Shown in pieces: positions 16,740 to 24,949 of a DNA stretch of 61,509 nt. The notes under the pieces were generated by a model. It was not told where the DNA came from and did not search any database. It saw only the letters and a list, made by a program, of their open reading frames with translations. The translations under genes and the position numbers were made by a program. Within the stretch, counting starts at the first letter, position 1. Each line of letters begins with the position of its first letter. Source of the stretch: Alphaproteobacteria bacterium UBA2903. Lineage in GTDB: Bacteria; Pseudomonadota; Alphaproteobacteria; CAAGCB01; CAG-977. The stretch lies in contig DEDN01000007.1 in NCBI GenBank assembly GCA_002349565.1, forward strand, positions 1 through 61,509. The letters run 5' to 3'.

Positions 16740-17390
16740 ATGAAATACCATTTCAGTATGACGAAAAAATGCCTGTGCTGTCTGTTCGGACTGGCTGTCA
16801 GCGGAATCGGCGTCGCGCTCAGCACGCGCCCCGATTTGGGAACCAGTCCGATTTCCAGCCTGCCTTATACGATGACTTTTGTTTATCCGCTCAGCTTCGG
16901 CATGTGGACGGTTCTCATCAACGCTTTGTTCGTGTTCGCGCAAGTGTTTGTTTTGGGCAAAAGCTTTAAACTGCACCAACTCTCCCAGCTGTTCGCCGCG
17001 GCGGTGTTCGGATTTTTTATCGACGTCGGCATGTGGGCGTCGGCGTTTTTCATGCCGCACTCTTACGCCCTGCGCTTGGTCGAGCAAATCGCGGGATGCG
17101 CGATTTTGGCGGCGGGCATTTCGTTTGAACTGATTGCCGACGTTACTTATATGCCGGGGGAAGGATTGATAAAAGCGATTGCCACGCGCTGGAAAGTAAA
17201 CTTCGGCAAGATGAAAGTCTGTTTCGACGCGTCGCTGGTCGTTTTGTCCGTCATCCTGTCGCTGTCGGTCTGCGGACAAATCCACGGCATCCGCGAAGGC
17301 ACGTTTGTCGCCGTTTTGCTGGTCGGCACGTTCATCCGCCGCTATCAAAAACCGTTCCGCTTTTTCAAGAGACGACTGGTGAAAGCGTAA
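16740..17390 (+). CDS. YczE/YitT-like integral membrane protein
   Basis: A 216-residue inner-membrane protein with about five to six hydrophobic segments. The N-terminal region GIGVALSTRPDLGTSPISSL fits the YczE/YyaS/YitT family, whose biochemical role is not settled. ATG 16740 has GGAG 8 nt upstream. It is divergent from the rpmI operon and ends 15 bp before the lone CRISPR repeat. Nothing in its neighbourhood suggests a function. Confidence 0.75.
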   Translation: MKYHFSMTKKCLCCLFGLAVSGIGVALSTRPDLGTSPISSLPYTMTFVYPLSFGMWTVLINALFVFAQVFVLGKSFKLHQLSQLFAAAVFGFFIDVGMWASAFFMPHSYALRLVEQIAGCAILAAGISFELIADVTYMPGEGLIKAIATRWKVNFGKMKVCFDASLVVLSVILSLSVCGQIHGIREGTFVAVLLVGTFIRRYQKPFRFFKRRLVKA

Positions 17391-17405
17391 TTTGCGCAAA
17401 AGACT

Positions 17406-17441
17406 GTTATCGCTTCCTTTCCAACAAAAATGCGATATAAT
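17406..17441 (+). CRISPR. Solitary type II-C CRISPR repeat, no spacers
   Basis: A 36-nt unit that begins GTTATCGCTTCC and ends TGCGATATAAT. It has the architecture of type II-C repeats such as that of Neisseria: 36 nt, inverted ends (ATCGC/GCGAT) and a 3' end resembling a -10 box (TATAAT), which in Neisseria drives crRNA transcription from each repeat. Its middle, CTTCCTTTCCAACAAAAA, is complementary to the anti-repeat at 22024-22042, which proves the pairing with this locus. Only one copy is present: 15 bp to its left ends the membrane-protein gene, and 8 bp to its right starts a terminator. The array is thus empty. Confidence 0.88.
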
Positions 17442-17449
17442 AAATTAAG

Positions 17450-17478
17450 AAAAAGCCTTTGAAAAACAAAGGCTTTTT
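17450..17478. terminator. Terminator between the CRISPR repeat and cas2
   Basis: Arms AAAAAGCCTTT (17450-17460) and AAAGGCTTTTT (17468-17478) with loop GAAAAAC. It works in either direction. It ends the leftward cas9-cas1-cas2 transcript before the CRISPR repeat, and would stop any rightward transcript from the repeat almost at once. Confidence 0.85.
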
Positions 17479-17499
17479 CCATATTTTCACTTAAAAAAA

Positions 17500-17829
17500 T
17501 CACAGCAAAACCAGCTGTTCCGCCCCGATTTTTTCCGTTTTTTTCGGCAGTCCGACCAAAATATCCATAGAGGCATATTGTTTTTCCGTTACTGATAGAA
17601 CACGCACGCTTCCGTCTTCAGGAACCAAGGATTTCAGCCGTTTTTTGTGTTTTTCGGCGGTGTCTTCCCCCTTGCAAATGCGGGAATAGACGGACAGCTG
17701 CAACATGATATATCCGTCGTCGATCAAATCTTTTCTGAATCGAGTCGCTCGTCGGCGTTCCGCTTTTGTTTTAACGGGCAGGTCGAAAAAGACCAATATA
17801 CGCATATATCTTTCCCCAAGTTGCGCCAT
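17500..17829 (-). CDS. cas2: CRISPR-associated endonuclease Cas2
   Basis: A 109-residue ferredoxin-fold protein that bridges Cas1 dimers in the spacer-integration complex. MRILVFFDLPVKTKAERR carries the beta-1 strand and the conserved Asp of Cas2. Length and RVLSVTEKQYASM fit the type II-C Cas2 group. The start may be 17829 (MAQLGERY) or 17805 (MRILVFF); the latter has GGGGAAAG 7 nt upstream. It follows cas1 after 4 nt and is the last gene of the operon. Confidence 0.95.
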   Translation of the reverse strand: MAQLGERYMRILVFFDLPVKTKAERRRATRFRKDLIDDGYIMLQLSVYSRICKGEDTAEKHKKRLKSLVPEDGSVRVLSVTEKQYASMDILVGLPKKTEKIGAEQLVLL

Positions 17830-17833
17830 TTTT

Positions 17834-18733
17834 TTACTCGAACAGCGGTGCTTTTGAAAATTTGGGCAAGACCAGAGATTTAGCTTCTTTGTCCTTAAAC
17901 GCGTTAACCAAAGAATACGCCGTTTGCTCGATCGCTTTTAAAATTGTCGTTTCTTCGTCGTCATAGGAACAATTACGCGTCAAAACGGAAACCAGCAGTT
18001 GCTTGTCCTGTTTTTCCAAAGAATCTTTTTCACCCAAATCGGCTTTGACAACCGCCCAATCGACAAACGCGCGGAACGGCTCGATAATATCGTCCGCCAA
18101 GTTAAAAGCGTTCAGTTTATTGGCGTGATGCAATCCGAAACACGGCAAAAGCCCTGCGCCGACCAAACTGCGGGCAACAGACCCGCGGATGATGGCATAC
18201 CCGTAATTCAACGCAGCATTGGTAACATCGGCATCATGGCGTTTGAAGTTATCAAACAAATTGTCCCAGTAAAGCCCCGCCGCAAACGCTTCGCCGTTGG
18301 TCGTATCACCCGATTGAATGTTTTTGGCAATCTCTTCCAATTTGTCGCAGAAACGATTGCCCATGCGGCGCAAGACTTCGGCTTGATTGCGGATTTTGGC
18401 TTTGACGATTTTTTGCCACAGCCGCTTTTTCAACGGTTCGGACGCTTCGATTTGCAAATTTGCCACCGCGCTGTGTCTGGAATGATTGCCGAAAGCCGTG
18501 TAAACCCCGTTCGGTGTGTGCGTTCCATCGCATGAAAACAGACAAACTCCGTATTCTGCCAGTTCGGCAAGCAAAGTCGAAGTCATCAAAATATGTTTGC
18601 TTTCCAAAATAACAACGGCAATATCCTCCAACGGAAGCGTTACCACTTCCCCCTCGATAGGCTCATAAAGCAGCTGCCTGTTTTTGACGGACAGTTTGCA
18701 GGCAGAAGTGATTTGAACGACACGCCAAGCCAT
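17834..18733 (-). CDS. cas1: CRISPR-associated integrase Cas1 (type II)
   Basis: The 299-residue metal-dependent spacer integrase. The active-site region is visible as Glu in TNGEAFAAGLYW, His in FGLHHANKLNAFN and Asp in LADDIIEPFR, so all three catalytic positions seem kept. The N-terminal beta domain carries LEDIAVVILES. The start overlaps the cas9 stop as TAATG, which couples their translation. With intact Cas1-Cas2 the locus should still be able to acquire spacers if a leader works. Confidence 0.96.
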   Translation of the reverse strand: MAWRVVQITSACKLSVKNRQLLYEPIEGEVVTLPLEDIAVVILESKHILMTSTLLAELAEYGVCLFSCDGTHTPNGVYTAFGNHSRHSAVANLQIEASEPLKKRLWQKIVKAKIRNQAEVLRRMGNRFCDKLEEIAKNIQSGDTTNGEAFAAGLYWDNLFDNFKRHDADVTNAALNYGYAIIRGSVARSLVGAGLLPCFGLHHANKLNAFNLADDIIEPFRAFVDWAVVKADLGEKDSLEKQDKQLLVSVLTRNCSYDDEETTILKAIEQTAYSLVNAFKDKEAKSLVLPKFSKAPLFE

Positions 18734-21700
18734 TACGCTTTTCCTTTTTTGATATTCAGCGGCAGTCTGACTTCGGATTTAACCTCGACATACCGCCCCA
18801 GAGGATCAACTTGGTATTTTCGTATTCGCTTAAAAGTAGCTATGTTGATTGTTTTTCCTTTATCCAATTTTTCGTAGGTCTCATCAGTTTTATAAATTTT
18901 TTGAACCTCTCCTTTCTTATTTACTTTTGCCGAAGCTTTGATTTTGTGAACAGTACCGTCTTCTAAAGAAGCTACTTTCATTTCTTGTTTTTCCGCATCA
19001 AAGTCAATAACAGAACATTTTTCAAATTTTTCGCCAATGAGATACAATAAAATATCCTGTTTTTCAAATGAAGATGTGGATATTGAGTACATTGGTGATG
19101 AATCATTCGAACCTATATAAAACTGTCCCGTAGAGGTTATATATTGGTTCATATAACCATAAAATTTTTCTCCTTTATTCGTTTCTATAGAAAGGTAATC
19201 ATCTTTAAACACGCTAAACAAAAACTTATATGTTTCATCAGGTTTTTCATGGTCTTTATCTTTAGGACAGAAACAATCTTTTCTGTTCACTTCATAAAAA
19301 TCCGCCAGATATACAGGAACGACAAAAAATCGTCCGTCTTTTTCAAAGACATCACAACGGAACATATTACTATTTCCCGCCATTCCTCCGCGCACTTTCA
19401 CCCCCGATTTGACATCTTTTGCGCTGTACACCAGTTCTCCCCACCTGTTTTTCTTTTTCGGGTTGAGCGTGTGAACGGTATCTTGATGAATTTCCCCCGT
19501 CGCGTTTTTACGCGGCGGGCGGGAAACGAAAATTTCCGCCAGCGATGCTTGAACGTCTTGATAAAATCCGTCCCACGGTTGTTTGACATGCTGTTTGAAC
19601 GCTTTGTACCACGGTTGCCCGTATTTGTTAGCGTAGGCTTGCTTATTTTCAAAAATTTTCGACAGATGAGCCAGATACTGCGTGTATCCGTTGGTCGCAC
19701 AAGCAATGACAATCGCATCCTGCGCATGGTGTTTGTCGCTTTCGGAACGGTCTTTGCGCAATCCCCATTGATGACGCAAAAAGTCCGTCAATGCTCCGTT
19801 TCGGGCTTGAACGTGGTCTTTGACATTCGCTTTGCTTTGCGAAAAATCGATGCAGTCGTCCAGATATTTCATAATGTAACGCGCCATATACCGCGTGTCG
19901 TTGATATTGCGTTCTCTGAAATCGACATCTTTTTCATTAAAGTCGCGAAGCAGCAGTCTGTCCCGTTTTTTAGAACCCAATCCTTTCATGGCTTTGACGC
20001 GGGCGATAAATTCAGCTTGTTTTACGGGATCTGTAATGTATTCCAACGGTGTTTTATCCGATTTTTGCCGATTTTCGCGCGACAAGCATAAAACTTTGTT
20101 GTTTTGCGAATTGTCCAAAGGACGGGAATACGGAATGATGTGATCCACATCGCAGTAATCCTGTTCCACCAATCTGTGCAAGTCCAGCTTTTCGCCGGAA
20201 TAAACACACTTGCCGTCCTGTTGTTCGTACAAAAGGAACTTCAGCAAATCGCGTCCGCTGATATCGGCCAACTCCAATTTGCTGCACGCCGATGCTTTGA
20301 CCTTTTTCTTTGCTTCTGCATATTCGTTTTGCCTGTCGGCAATTTCTCGGCGCTCGTCATGGTTGTTATAAACATCGCGCGCCAGTTCGACATTGATTTG
20401 ATCGGGCGTGCCGTATTCGCGCACCAAGGCATTGTACACTTTGCGGAATTGAGCCATTGCACGGTTGACGACAGGAACGGTCGTTACCAAAGATTCGGGA
20501 ATCGGCGGCAGGAATTTTCCCTTTTGCGCGGCAAAGCTTCCCCCTGTCGATTTAAAGTCGTATCCGACGGCTTCACAGGCTTCGTTGTATTTTTTGCCCG
20601 TCTGCATCTCGGGCAGAATTTTATATAATGCTGTTAATGACAAGCTGATGAATTTTGAAAAGGACAATCCCGACAAATTTTCAACATCCGAATCGGAAAA
20701 CCCCAGCTTTTTCAGCTCTGTTGAAATATCGGCATCGTTTTTTTGCGTGGCAATCACGGTGACCGCTTTGTCCAACAGTTCATTCGGATAAGCGGAAACG
20801 TCAATCGCGCTTTTTAAATCGTGCCACCCTTTCAGAGCAAAAAATTTCAAGTTTTCGGGTTCGGGTAATTCTTTGATTTCACCTGTTTTCTTGTCAAAAA
20901 CGGGCTTCGGATTGTATTCCACATCTGCAAACCGAATGTCCGGACGATTCGGAAAAAGCTTTTTGCGGATATCCGCGTACTTGACTTCTTTTTTGCTTTT
21001 TAGCAATTCAAAAACGGTATTTTTTTCTTCCTGCGTCAAAAAATGCAACTTGTCGTCTTTATCCCTGATACGGCAGTTGTTGATTTTCGTCCATGCCACA
21101 AAAAATTCGGCGGACGGAGCGTTTTTCGGCGCGCGCGGTTCGTCTTTTTCAAACAGACATTTGCCTATCATTTTTTCGATGTTTTTGCCGTTGATTTCAC
21201 GGAAACGGAACGCGATTCCTTCAAAATCACGCTGCAGTTTTTCGGTCGCCGCCGCCAATCCCAACGTGCGCTGTTTTTCAAAAATCAACTTCGCTTCCCG
21301 TTCGATTTCGTCGCGGGGAATCGAATTTTCATAAGTTGTTTTACGCTCTTTGTCTTGTCTGTTGCGTTTTTTGCCGCCCTTTTCGACAATGATTTGCGCC
21401 AGAGTTTTTCCGTTTTCCAGCAAAGCCCTGTTCGCTTTGACTGCTTCCAAAACCTTGCCGTTTTCCTTGTCCGCCTTTTCCGATGCGATACGATAAGATT
21501 TAAAGCCGCGGTGTTTTGCCAAGTGCGTCAAAACACGGATAAATTCAACCGTTGTCAATTTTTCGGTCAACGCCTTGACGCGCAAATCCCAGACGTCGGC
21601 TTTGTCGCGCGCTTTGTAGATATTCTCTTTTTCGTCAAACAGGGATTTTTGGTCAATCAAGCCGTTTGCAACAAACAAATTTTTAATACCCGCCATACGT

Positions 21701-21930
21701 CTGGCTTTGCGGCGGCACAATTTGCGCTGCAACCGCTTTTGACGGCGCGGCAAAGCAAGGGAACTGCCGTCTTTCGGATTTTCGGCAACGGGAAAACAGC
21801 GTACCCCCGATTTGACAATTTTTCCCGTCGGATAAATGTTGTTTTCGGGATCCGCCGTATCATCAAAATCGACAACCGCCCATCCCAACGACGCAATTCC
21901 TATATCAAAACCGAAAATCCGTTTTTCCAT
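18733..21930 (-). CDS. cas9: Cas9 endonuclease, type II-C
   Basis: The 1065-residue RNA-guided nuclease, in the compact II-C size class. RuvC-I is DIGIASLGWAV (Asp9). An Arg-rich bridge helix follows (RRQKRLQRKLCRRKARR). RuvC-II is INVELARD (Glu515). The HNH domain is DVDHIIPYS (His597) with NNKVL. RuvC-III is HHAQDAIV (first His 734, Asp738). All nuclease residues are present, so cleavage activity is expected. The C-terminal ~250 residues form the PAM-interacting part, which is too divergent to predict a PAM. ATG 21930 has GAGGG upstream. It is divergent from the tracrRNA and forms an operon with cas1 and cas2. Confidence 0.97.
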   Translation of the reverse strand: MEKRIFGFDIGIASLGWAVVDFDDTADPENNIYPTGKIVKSGVRCFPVAENPKDGSSLALPRRQKRLQRKLCRRKARRMAGIKNLFVANGLIDQKSLFDEKENIYKARDKADVWDLRVKALTEKLTTVEFIRVLTHLAKHRGFKSYRIASEKADKENGKVLEAVKANRALLENGKTLAQIIVEKGGKKRNRQDKERKTTYENSIPRDEIEREAKLIFEKQRTLGLAAATEKLQRDFEGIAFRFREINGKNIEKMIGKCLFEKDEPRAPKNAPSAEFFVAWTKINNCRIRDKDDKLHFLTQEEKNTVFELLKSKKEVKYADIRKKLFPNRPDIRFADVEYNPKPVFDKKTGEIKELPEPENLKFFALKGWHDLKSAIDVSAYPNELLDKAVTVIATQKNDADISTELKKLGFSDSDVENLSGLSFSKFISLSLTALYKILPEMQTGKKYNEACEAVGYDFKSTGGSFAAQKGKFLPPIPESLVTTVPVVNRAMAQFRKVYNALVREYGTPDQINVELARDVYNNHDERREIADRQNEYAEAKKKVKASACSKLELADISGRDLLKFLLYEQQDGKCVYSGEKLDLHRLVEQDYCDVDHIIPYSRPLDNSQNNKVLCLSRENRQKSDKTPLEYITDPVKQAEFIARVKAMKGLGSKKRDRLLLRDFNEKDVDFRERNINDTRYMARYIMKYLDDCIDFSQSKANVKDHVQARNGALTDFLRHQWGLRKDRSESDKHHAQDAIVIACATNGYTQYLAHLSKIFENKQAYANKYGQPWYKAFKQHVKQPWDGFYQDVQASLAEIFVSRPPRKNATGEIHQDTVHTLNPKKKNRWGELVYSAKDVKSGVKVRGGMAGNSNMFRCDVFEKDGRFFVVPVYLADFYEVNRKDCFCPKDKDHEKPDETYKFLFSVFKDDYLSIETNKGEKFYGYMNQYITSTGQFYIGSNDSSPMYSISTSSFEKQDILLYLIGEKFEKCSVIDFDAEKQEMKVASLEDGTVHKIKASAKVNKKGEVQKIYKTDETYEKLDKGKTINIATFKRIRKYQVDPLGRYVEVKSEVRLPLNIKKGKA

Positions 21931-21964
21931 AACACCCTCGCTTAAAAATAGATTTAATAACAGC

Positions 21965-21993
21965 TTGACGCATAAAAAAACTTATGGCAATAT
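21965..21993 (+). promoter_or_regulatory. Predicted promoter of the tracrRNA
   Basis: TTGACG (21965-21970), a 17-nt spacer and CAATAT (21988-21993). The -35 is good and the -10 is weak. It places a transcription start near 22000, about 15 nt before the anti-repeat, as expected for a tracrRNA. Confidence 0.5.
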
Positions 21994-21999
21994 CTTTTT

Positions 22000-22155
22000 T
22001 ACGGAAAACACGGATTATTTGCGTTTTTGTTGGAAAGGAAGCCGATAATAATCGAAACGAAAGTTTTCCGAGTGGGGCTCCGACGATCCGGTTTTATATC
22101 GGGGTAGCCGTCCCCTCAGAAGAAAAGGGGGCTGACTGCGCGTCGCCCCCTTTTC
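22000..22155 (+). ncRNA. tracrRNA of the type II-C locus
   Basis: A gene-free region divergent from cas9. Positions 22014-22048 are complementary to the solitary CRISPR repeat at 17406-17441, with a 19-nt perfect core at 22024-22042 (TTTTTGTTGGAAAGGAAGC) and one extra C before GATAA that would form a bulge. The tail can fold into a stem with outer arms GAGTGGGG/CCCCTC and inner GACG/CGTC, then a GC-rich terminator. Size (~155 nt), position and order of anti-repeat, hairpins and terminator match II-C tracrRNAs, which Cas9 needs to process and use crRNA. The transcript ends are inferred. Confidence 0.88.
22123..22154. terminator. Bidirectional terminator of tracrRNA and the esterase operon
   Basis: Stem AAAAGGGGGC / GCCCCCTTTT with a 12-nt loop. 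Rightward it ends the tracrRNA; leftward it ends the ATP-grasp/esterase transcript, whose last gene stops at 22171. Confidence 0.88.
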
Positions 22156-22170
22156 GTTTGTGCGGAAAAA

Positions 22171-22920
22171 TCAATCCAGAACTTTATCCAGAAAATACGG
22201 CATTTGGACTTGCCACCAATCCCAATCGTGATTGACGTCTTTACCCCAGATGTCGACAAAGGCGGGGATGTGTTTATCCTCCAAAATCTGCTTCAAGCGT
22301 TTGGTGTCGCCGATCATCGGGTCTTCCCACGCGCCCTGTCCGACGCAGAACACCAGCCGCGCGCGGCGCATTTGTTCCAGATAATCGCCCTCCTGCACGT
22401 TGGGCAAAAAGTCCAAAGGCGAGTTGTAATACACGACTTCGTCCATGTAATCGCCCATGAAAAAGCTTGCCTGATACACGCCCGACAGCGCAATCACGCT
22501 GTCGAACAAATCGGGGCGGCGGAAGAAAAACAAAGCCGCGTACGTCGCGCCCATGGAACAGCCCGTCGTCATAATGCCGATTTCTTTGCCGCCGTTGGAC
22601 GCGCGGCTGATTTCGCGGACGCGGGGCAGGAATTCTTCGACCACATAGTTGTACCACGCTTCGTGGCGGCGGATGCGGTCAAACGGATTGCCTTTGTTCG
22701 TCCACGTTTCCCAGTCGATTCCGTCAACGCAGAACAGCTGAATCCGTCCCGCGTCGATATACGGACGGCAAATTTCGACCATGCCGTGCAGCTCGTAATG
22801 CCAAAACCGCCCGTCGCCGGGGGGAAAGACAACCACGGGTTTGCCCGCGTGACCGTAGACTTTGAATTCCATGTCGCGCTGCAGGCGGTTCGAGTATTCT
22901 TTGAAGTATTCTTCTTTCAT
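22171..22920 (-). CDS. Esterase-family protein (PF00756-like)
   Basis: A 249-residue alpha/beta hydrolase. VVVFPPGDGRFWHYE is near the oxyanion region, TTGCSMGATYAALFF carries the nucleophile elbow G-x-S-M-G, and the catalytic His is probably in KDVNHDWDWWQ. No signal peptide is seen. Its ATG lies 3 nt beyond the stop of an ATP-grasp gene, and both end at a shared terminator, so they form a two-gene unit. The pair suggests coupled formation and hydrolysis of an amide- or ester-linked metabolite, but this is inference and the substrate is unknown. Confidence 0.85.
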   Translation of the reverse strand: MKEEYFKEYSNRLQRDMEFKVYGHAGKPVVVFPPGDGRFWHYELHGMVEICRPYIDAGRIQLFCVDGIDWETWTNKGNPFDRIRRHEAWYNYVVEEFLPRVREISRASNGGKEIGIMTTGCSMGATYAALFFFRRPDLFDSVIALSGVYQASFFMGDYMDEVVYYNSPLDFLPNVQEGDYLEQMRRARLVFCVGQGAWEDPMIGDTKRLKQILEDKHIPAFVDIWGKDVNHDWDWWQVQMPYFLDKVLD

Positions 22921-22923
22921 TTT

Positions 22924-24099
22924 TCAAGCTCTGGCGTTAATGGCGTCGATGATTTCGTTCAGCTGTTCCAAGCTGTCCGCGTACAGCAGGTAAATGTAAT
23001 CCCCCATGGCGCGGGCGGTAATGCCCTCAATCGGCATGTGTTCCATGATATGGTCGCCGTATTTCGCCAGAATTTCGTCGTGGGAATACACATAGGCAAA
23101 ACGGTTTTTGCGGCTGGCGAAAGCGGCATAACGCTTCGGCGTCAAATCGCAGTCGGTTTTGCCTTTGACCAGCACGTCCGCCCAGACTTTGTAAATGTTG
23201 ACGTCGTGGGACGCCTCGTAAATTTCGGTAATCATGCCGCCTGGCGGACGCATGTTGACCTCCAAAGCCATGACTTTGGTTTTGCCCGTCTGTTTGTCCG
23301 TCGTGCGGAAAAATTCAAAGTGAAAGAACGTGTCGCGGATGTCGTAAGCTTTGACAACCGCCGTTCCCGCTTTGCGAATGTCCGTCGCCATTTCGGGTTC
23401 GGAATGGTACATGATGCAGTCGTCGTTGACCACCGTGTCCATCAAGGACTGGTGATAGATTTGGCTGGCGCAGAAAACGATGTTGCCGTTGTGATCGGTT
23501 ACACCGTCAAACGTTTCGACATGCCCGTTGATGAAGACTTCCATAATATACGGCACGTTCGGTTTGTGCGCGAAAAATTCCGCCATTTCGGCTTCGTTGT
23601 GCAGCGTATAAGTGTCGCACGCGCCAACGCCGTCATCGGGTTTGACCACAACGGGGAATCCGTGTTTGTCGGTAAAAGCTTTGCCGTCTTCGAACGTTTC
23701 GGGCAGGCAGTATTCCGCACAATCGACGCCCGCTTTTTTGAAAAACGCTTTCATGCGGGATTTTTGCTTGTGGTCCATAATCGCGGGATAGCGGATTCCG
23801 TTCATATTGAAGTCGGTGCGCAATTTGGCTTCGGTAATCAGCCAGAATTCGTTGTTTGATCGAACTTCCTGAATTTTGCCGTGGTGGTGAATCAGGCATG
23901 CCGTCGCGCGGTACACCGCGTCATAGTCGGTCATGTCGGGCAGCCAGAAATATTCGGTCAAAGCGTCCTTTAATTCAGGCAGCAGATTGTCGTAGGGAGT
24001 ATCGCCGATTCCCAAAACCGTTACGCCGTTTTCCTTTAAATAACGGCAAAATTTCCACCCGTACGTCGGGAAGTTGGGGGAAAGATACAGAAAATTCAT
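22924..24099 (-). CDS. ATP-grasp carboxylate-amine/thiol ligase-like protein
   Basis: A 391-residue ATP-grasp enzyme. The N-terminus MNFLYLSPNFPTYGWKFC is a pre-ATP-grasp segment. GFPVVVKPDDGVGACDTY is the nucleotide-binding strand and loop, MEVFINGHVETFDG contains the grasp strand, and ALEVNMRPPGGMITEIY supplies the Mg-binding Glu and Asn. Such enzymes join a carboxylate to an amine through an acyl-phosphate. I chose ATG 24099 because the family starts there; in-frame sequence before it contains a long hairpin. It is the first gene of a unit with the esterase. Substrates cannot be told. Confidence 0.85.
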   Translation of the reverse strand: MNFLYLSPNFPTYGWKFCRYLKENGVTVLGIGDTPYDNLLPELKDALTEYFWLPDMTDYDAVYRATACLIHHHGKIQEVRSNNEFWLITEAKLRTDFNMNGIRYPAIMDHKQKSRMKAFFKKAGVDCAEYCLPETFEDGKAFTDKHGFPVVVKPDDGVGACDTYTLHNEAEMAEFFAHKPNVPYIMEVFINGHVETFDGVTDHNGNIVFCASQIYHQSLMDTVVNDDCIMYHSEPEMATDIRKAGTAVVKAYDIRDTFFHFEFFRTTDKQTGKTKVMALEVNMRPPGGMITEIYEASHDVNIYKVWADVLVKGKTDCDLTPKRYAAFASRKNRFAYVYSHDEILAKYGDHIMEHMPIEGITARAMGDYIYLLYADSLEQLNEIIDAINARA

Positions 24100-24140
24100 T
24101 TTTTTTGTCCGTTTGATTTTTTGTCTGGTTCGCCCTGTTT

Positions 24141-24180
24141 CGGGGCTTGTCTTTTTACCCTTAAAAAGTGGCAAGCCCCG
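24141..24180 (-). promoter_or_regulatory. Long hairpin in the leader of the ATP-grasp/esterase unit
   Basis: Outer arms CGGGGCTTG / CAAGCCCCG and inner arms CTTTTTA / TAAAAAG enclose a short loop, a 40-nt stem starting ~40 nt upstream of the ATP-grasp ATG. No U-run follows on either strand, so it is not a standard terminator. A regulatory or mRNA-stabilising leader structure is possible. The rest of the 24100-24316 gap is AT-rich and may hold the divergent promoters. Confidence 0.5.
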
Positions 24181-24316
24181 CGGCAAAAGTCAACAAAATA
24201 TTATGTTTTTTGCACCCGTCAAAAAAATTTGAAAAATCGATTTTATCGGCTTTCTTATTTTATCGAAAGATGATAAGAATAAACAAAAGCTTTCATCCAT
24301 TGGGCGGGAACACATC

Positions 24317-24949
24317 ATGACAGCGTGGTTTTTGGATTTTCTGCACTTTTCGTTGGCAATGCTGGCGGTTTGCGCCCCGCAGTCGGCGATTCCCGTTTTT
24401 ATGAACCTGACCGAAGGCATGGGTACCCGCGAAAAGTCGGGGGTCGCCCGCCAAACGGGCATTGCCGTCGCCTGCATTTTGCTGTGTTCCGCTTTCTTCG
24501 GCAGCGCGCTTTTGGACATTTTCGGCATCAGCCTCAATTCGTTCAGAATCGCGGGCGGAATCCTGCTGATTACCATCGCGTTCGGCATGATGCGCGCGTC
24601 CGAAAAACGCCATACCAAAGAGGAAGAAGCCGAAGCGGAAGCTCGCGACGCCGTTGGCGTGATGCCGCTTGCCATCCCCATCATTTCGGGACCCGGAGCG
24701 ATTTCCGCCATGGTCATCGCCACCCAGTCCGACAAAAGCTTTTCCCACTACTTCGCCGTTTGCTGCGCCGGCATCACCGTTGCCGTCGTCGCCTGGTTGC
24801 TGCTGCGCGTCGCCGACAAGCTTGCCGCCGTACTGGGGCAAACGGGACTGAACATTCTGGGGCGTTTATGCGGTATGCTGTTGTCCGCCTTGGGGATTGA
24901 ATTTATTTATACGTCTTTGCGTGCGATGTTCCCTGCATGGATAGGATAA
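24317..24949 (+). CDS. MarC-family membrane protein
   Basis: A 210-residue inner-membrane protein with six hydrophobic segments, similar to MarC/UPF0056. AVCAPQSAIPVFMNLTEG at the N-terminus and MPLAIPIISGPGAISAMV in the middle are the two repeat signatures of the family. Despite the name, MarC is not shown to cause antibiotic resistance and its transport role is unknown. ATG 24317 has GGGAA upstream. It is followed by a structured repeat region. Confidence 0.88.
   Translation: MTAWFLDFLHFSLAMLAVCAPQSAIPVFMNLTEGMGTREKSGVARQTGIAVACILLCSAFFGSALLDIFGISLNSFRIAGGILLITIAFGMMRASEKRHTKEEEAEAEARDAVGVMPLAIPIISGPGAISAMVIATQSDKSFSHYFAVCCAGITVAVVAWLLLRVADKLAAVLGQTGLNILGRLCGMLLSALGIEFIYTSLRAMFPAWIG

Noticed and set aside
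17442..17500. Degenerate spacers or further repeats next to the CRISPR repeat
   Set aside because: The sequence is fully explained by 8 nt plus a terminator and the end of cas2; no second repeat is found with several mismatches allowed by eye.
18733..21930. Cas9 as an inactive remnant, given the empty array
   Set aside because: The frame is open over 1065 residues and all RuvC and HNH catalytic residues are present.
22014..22155. Riboswitch, 6S or SRP RNA as identity of the region upstream of cas9
   Set aside because: Complementarity to the CRISPR repeat explains the sequence, and no hallmark of those RNAs is present.
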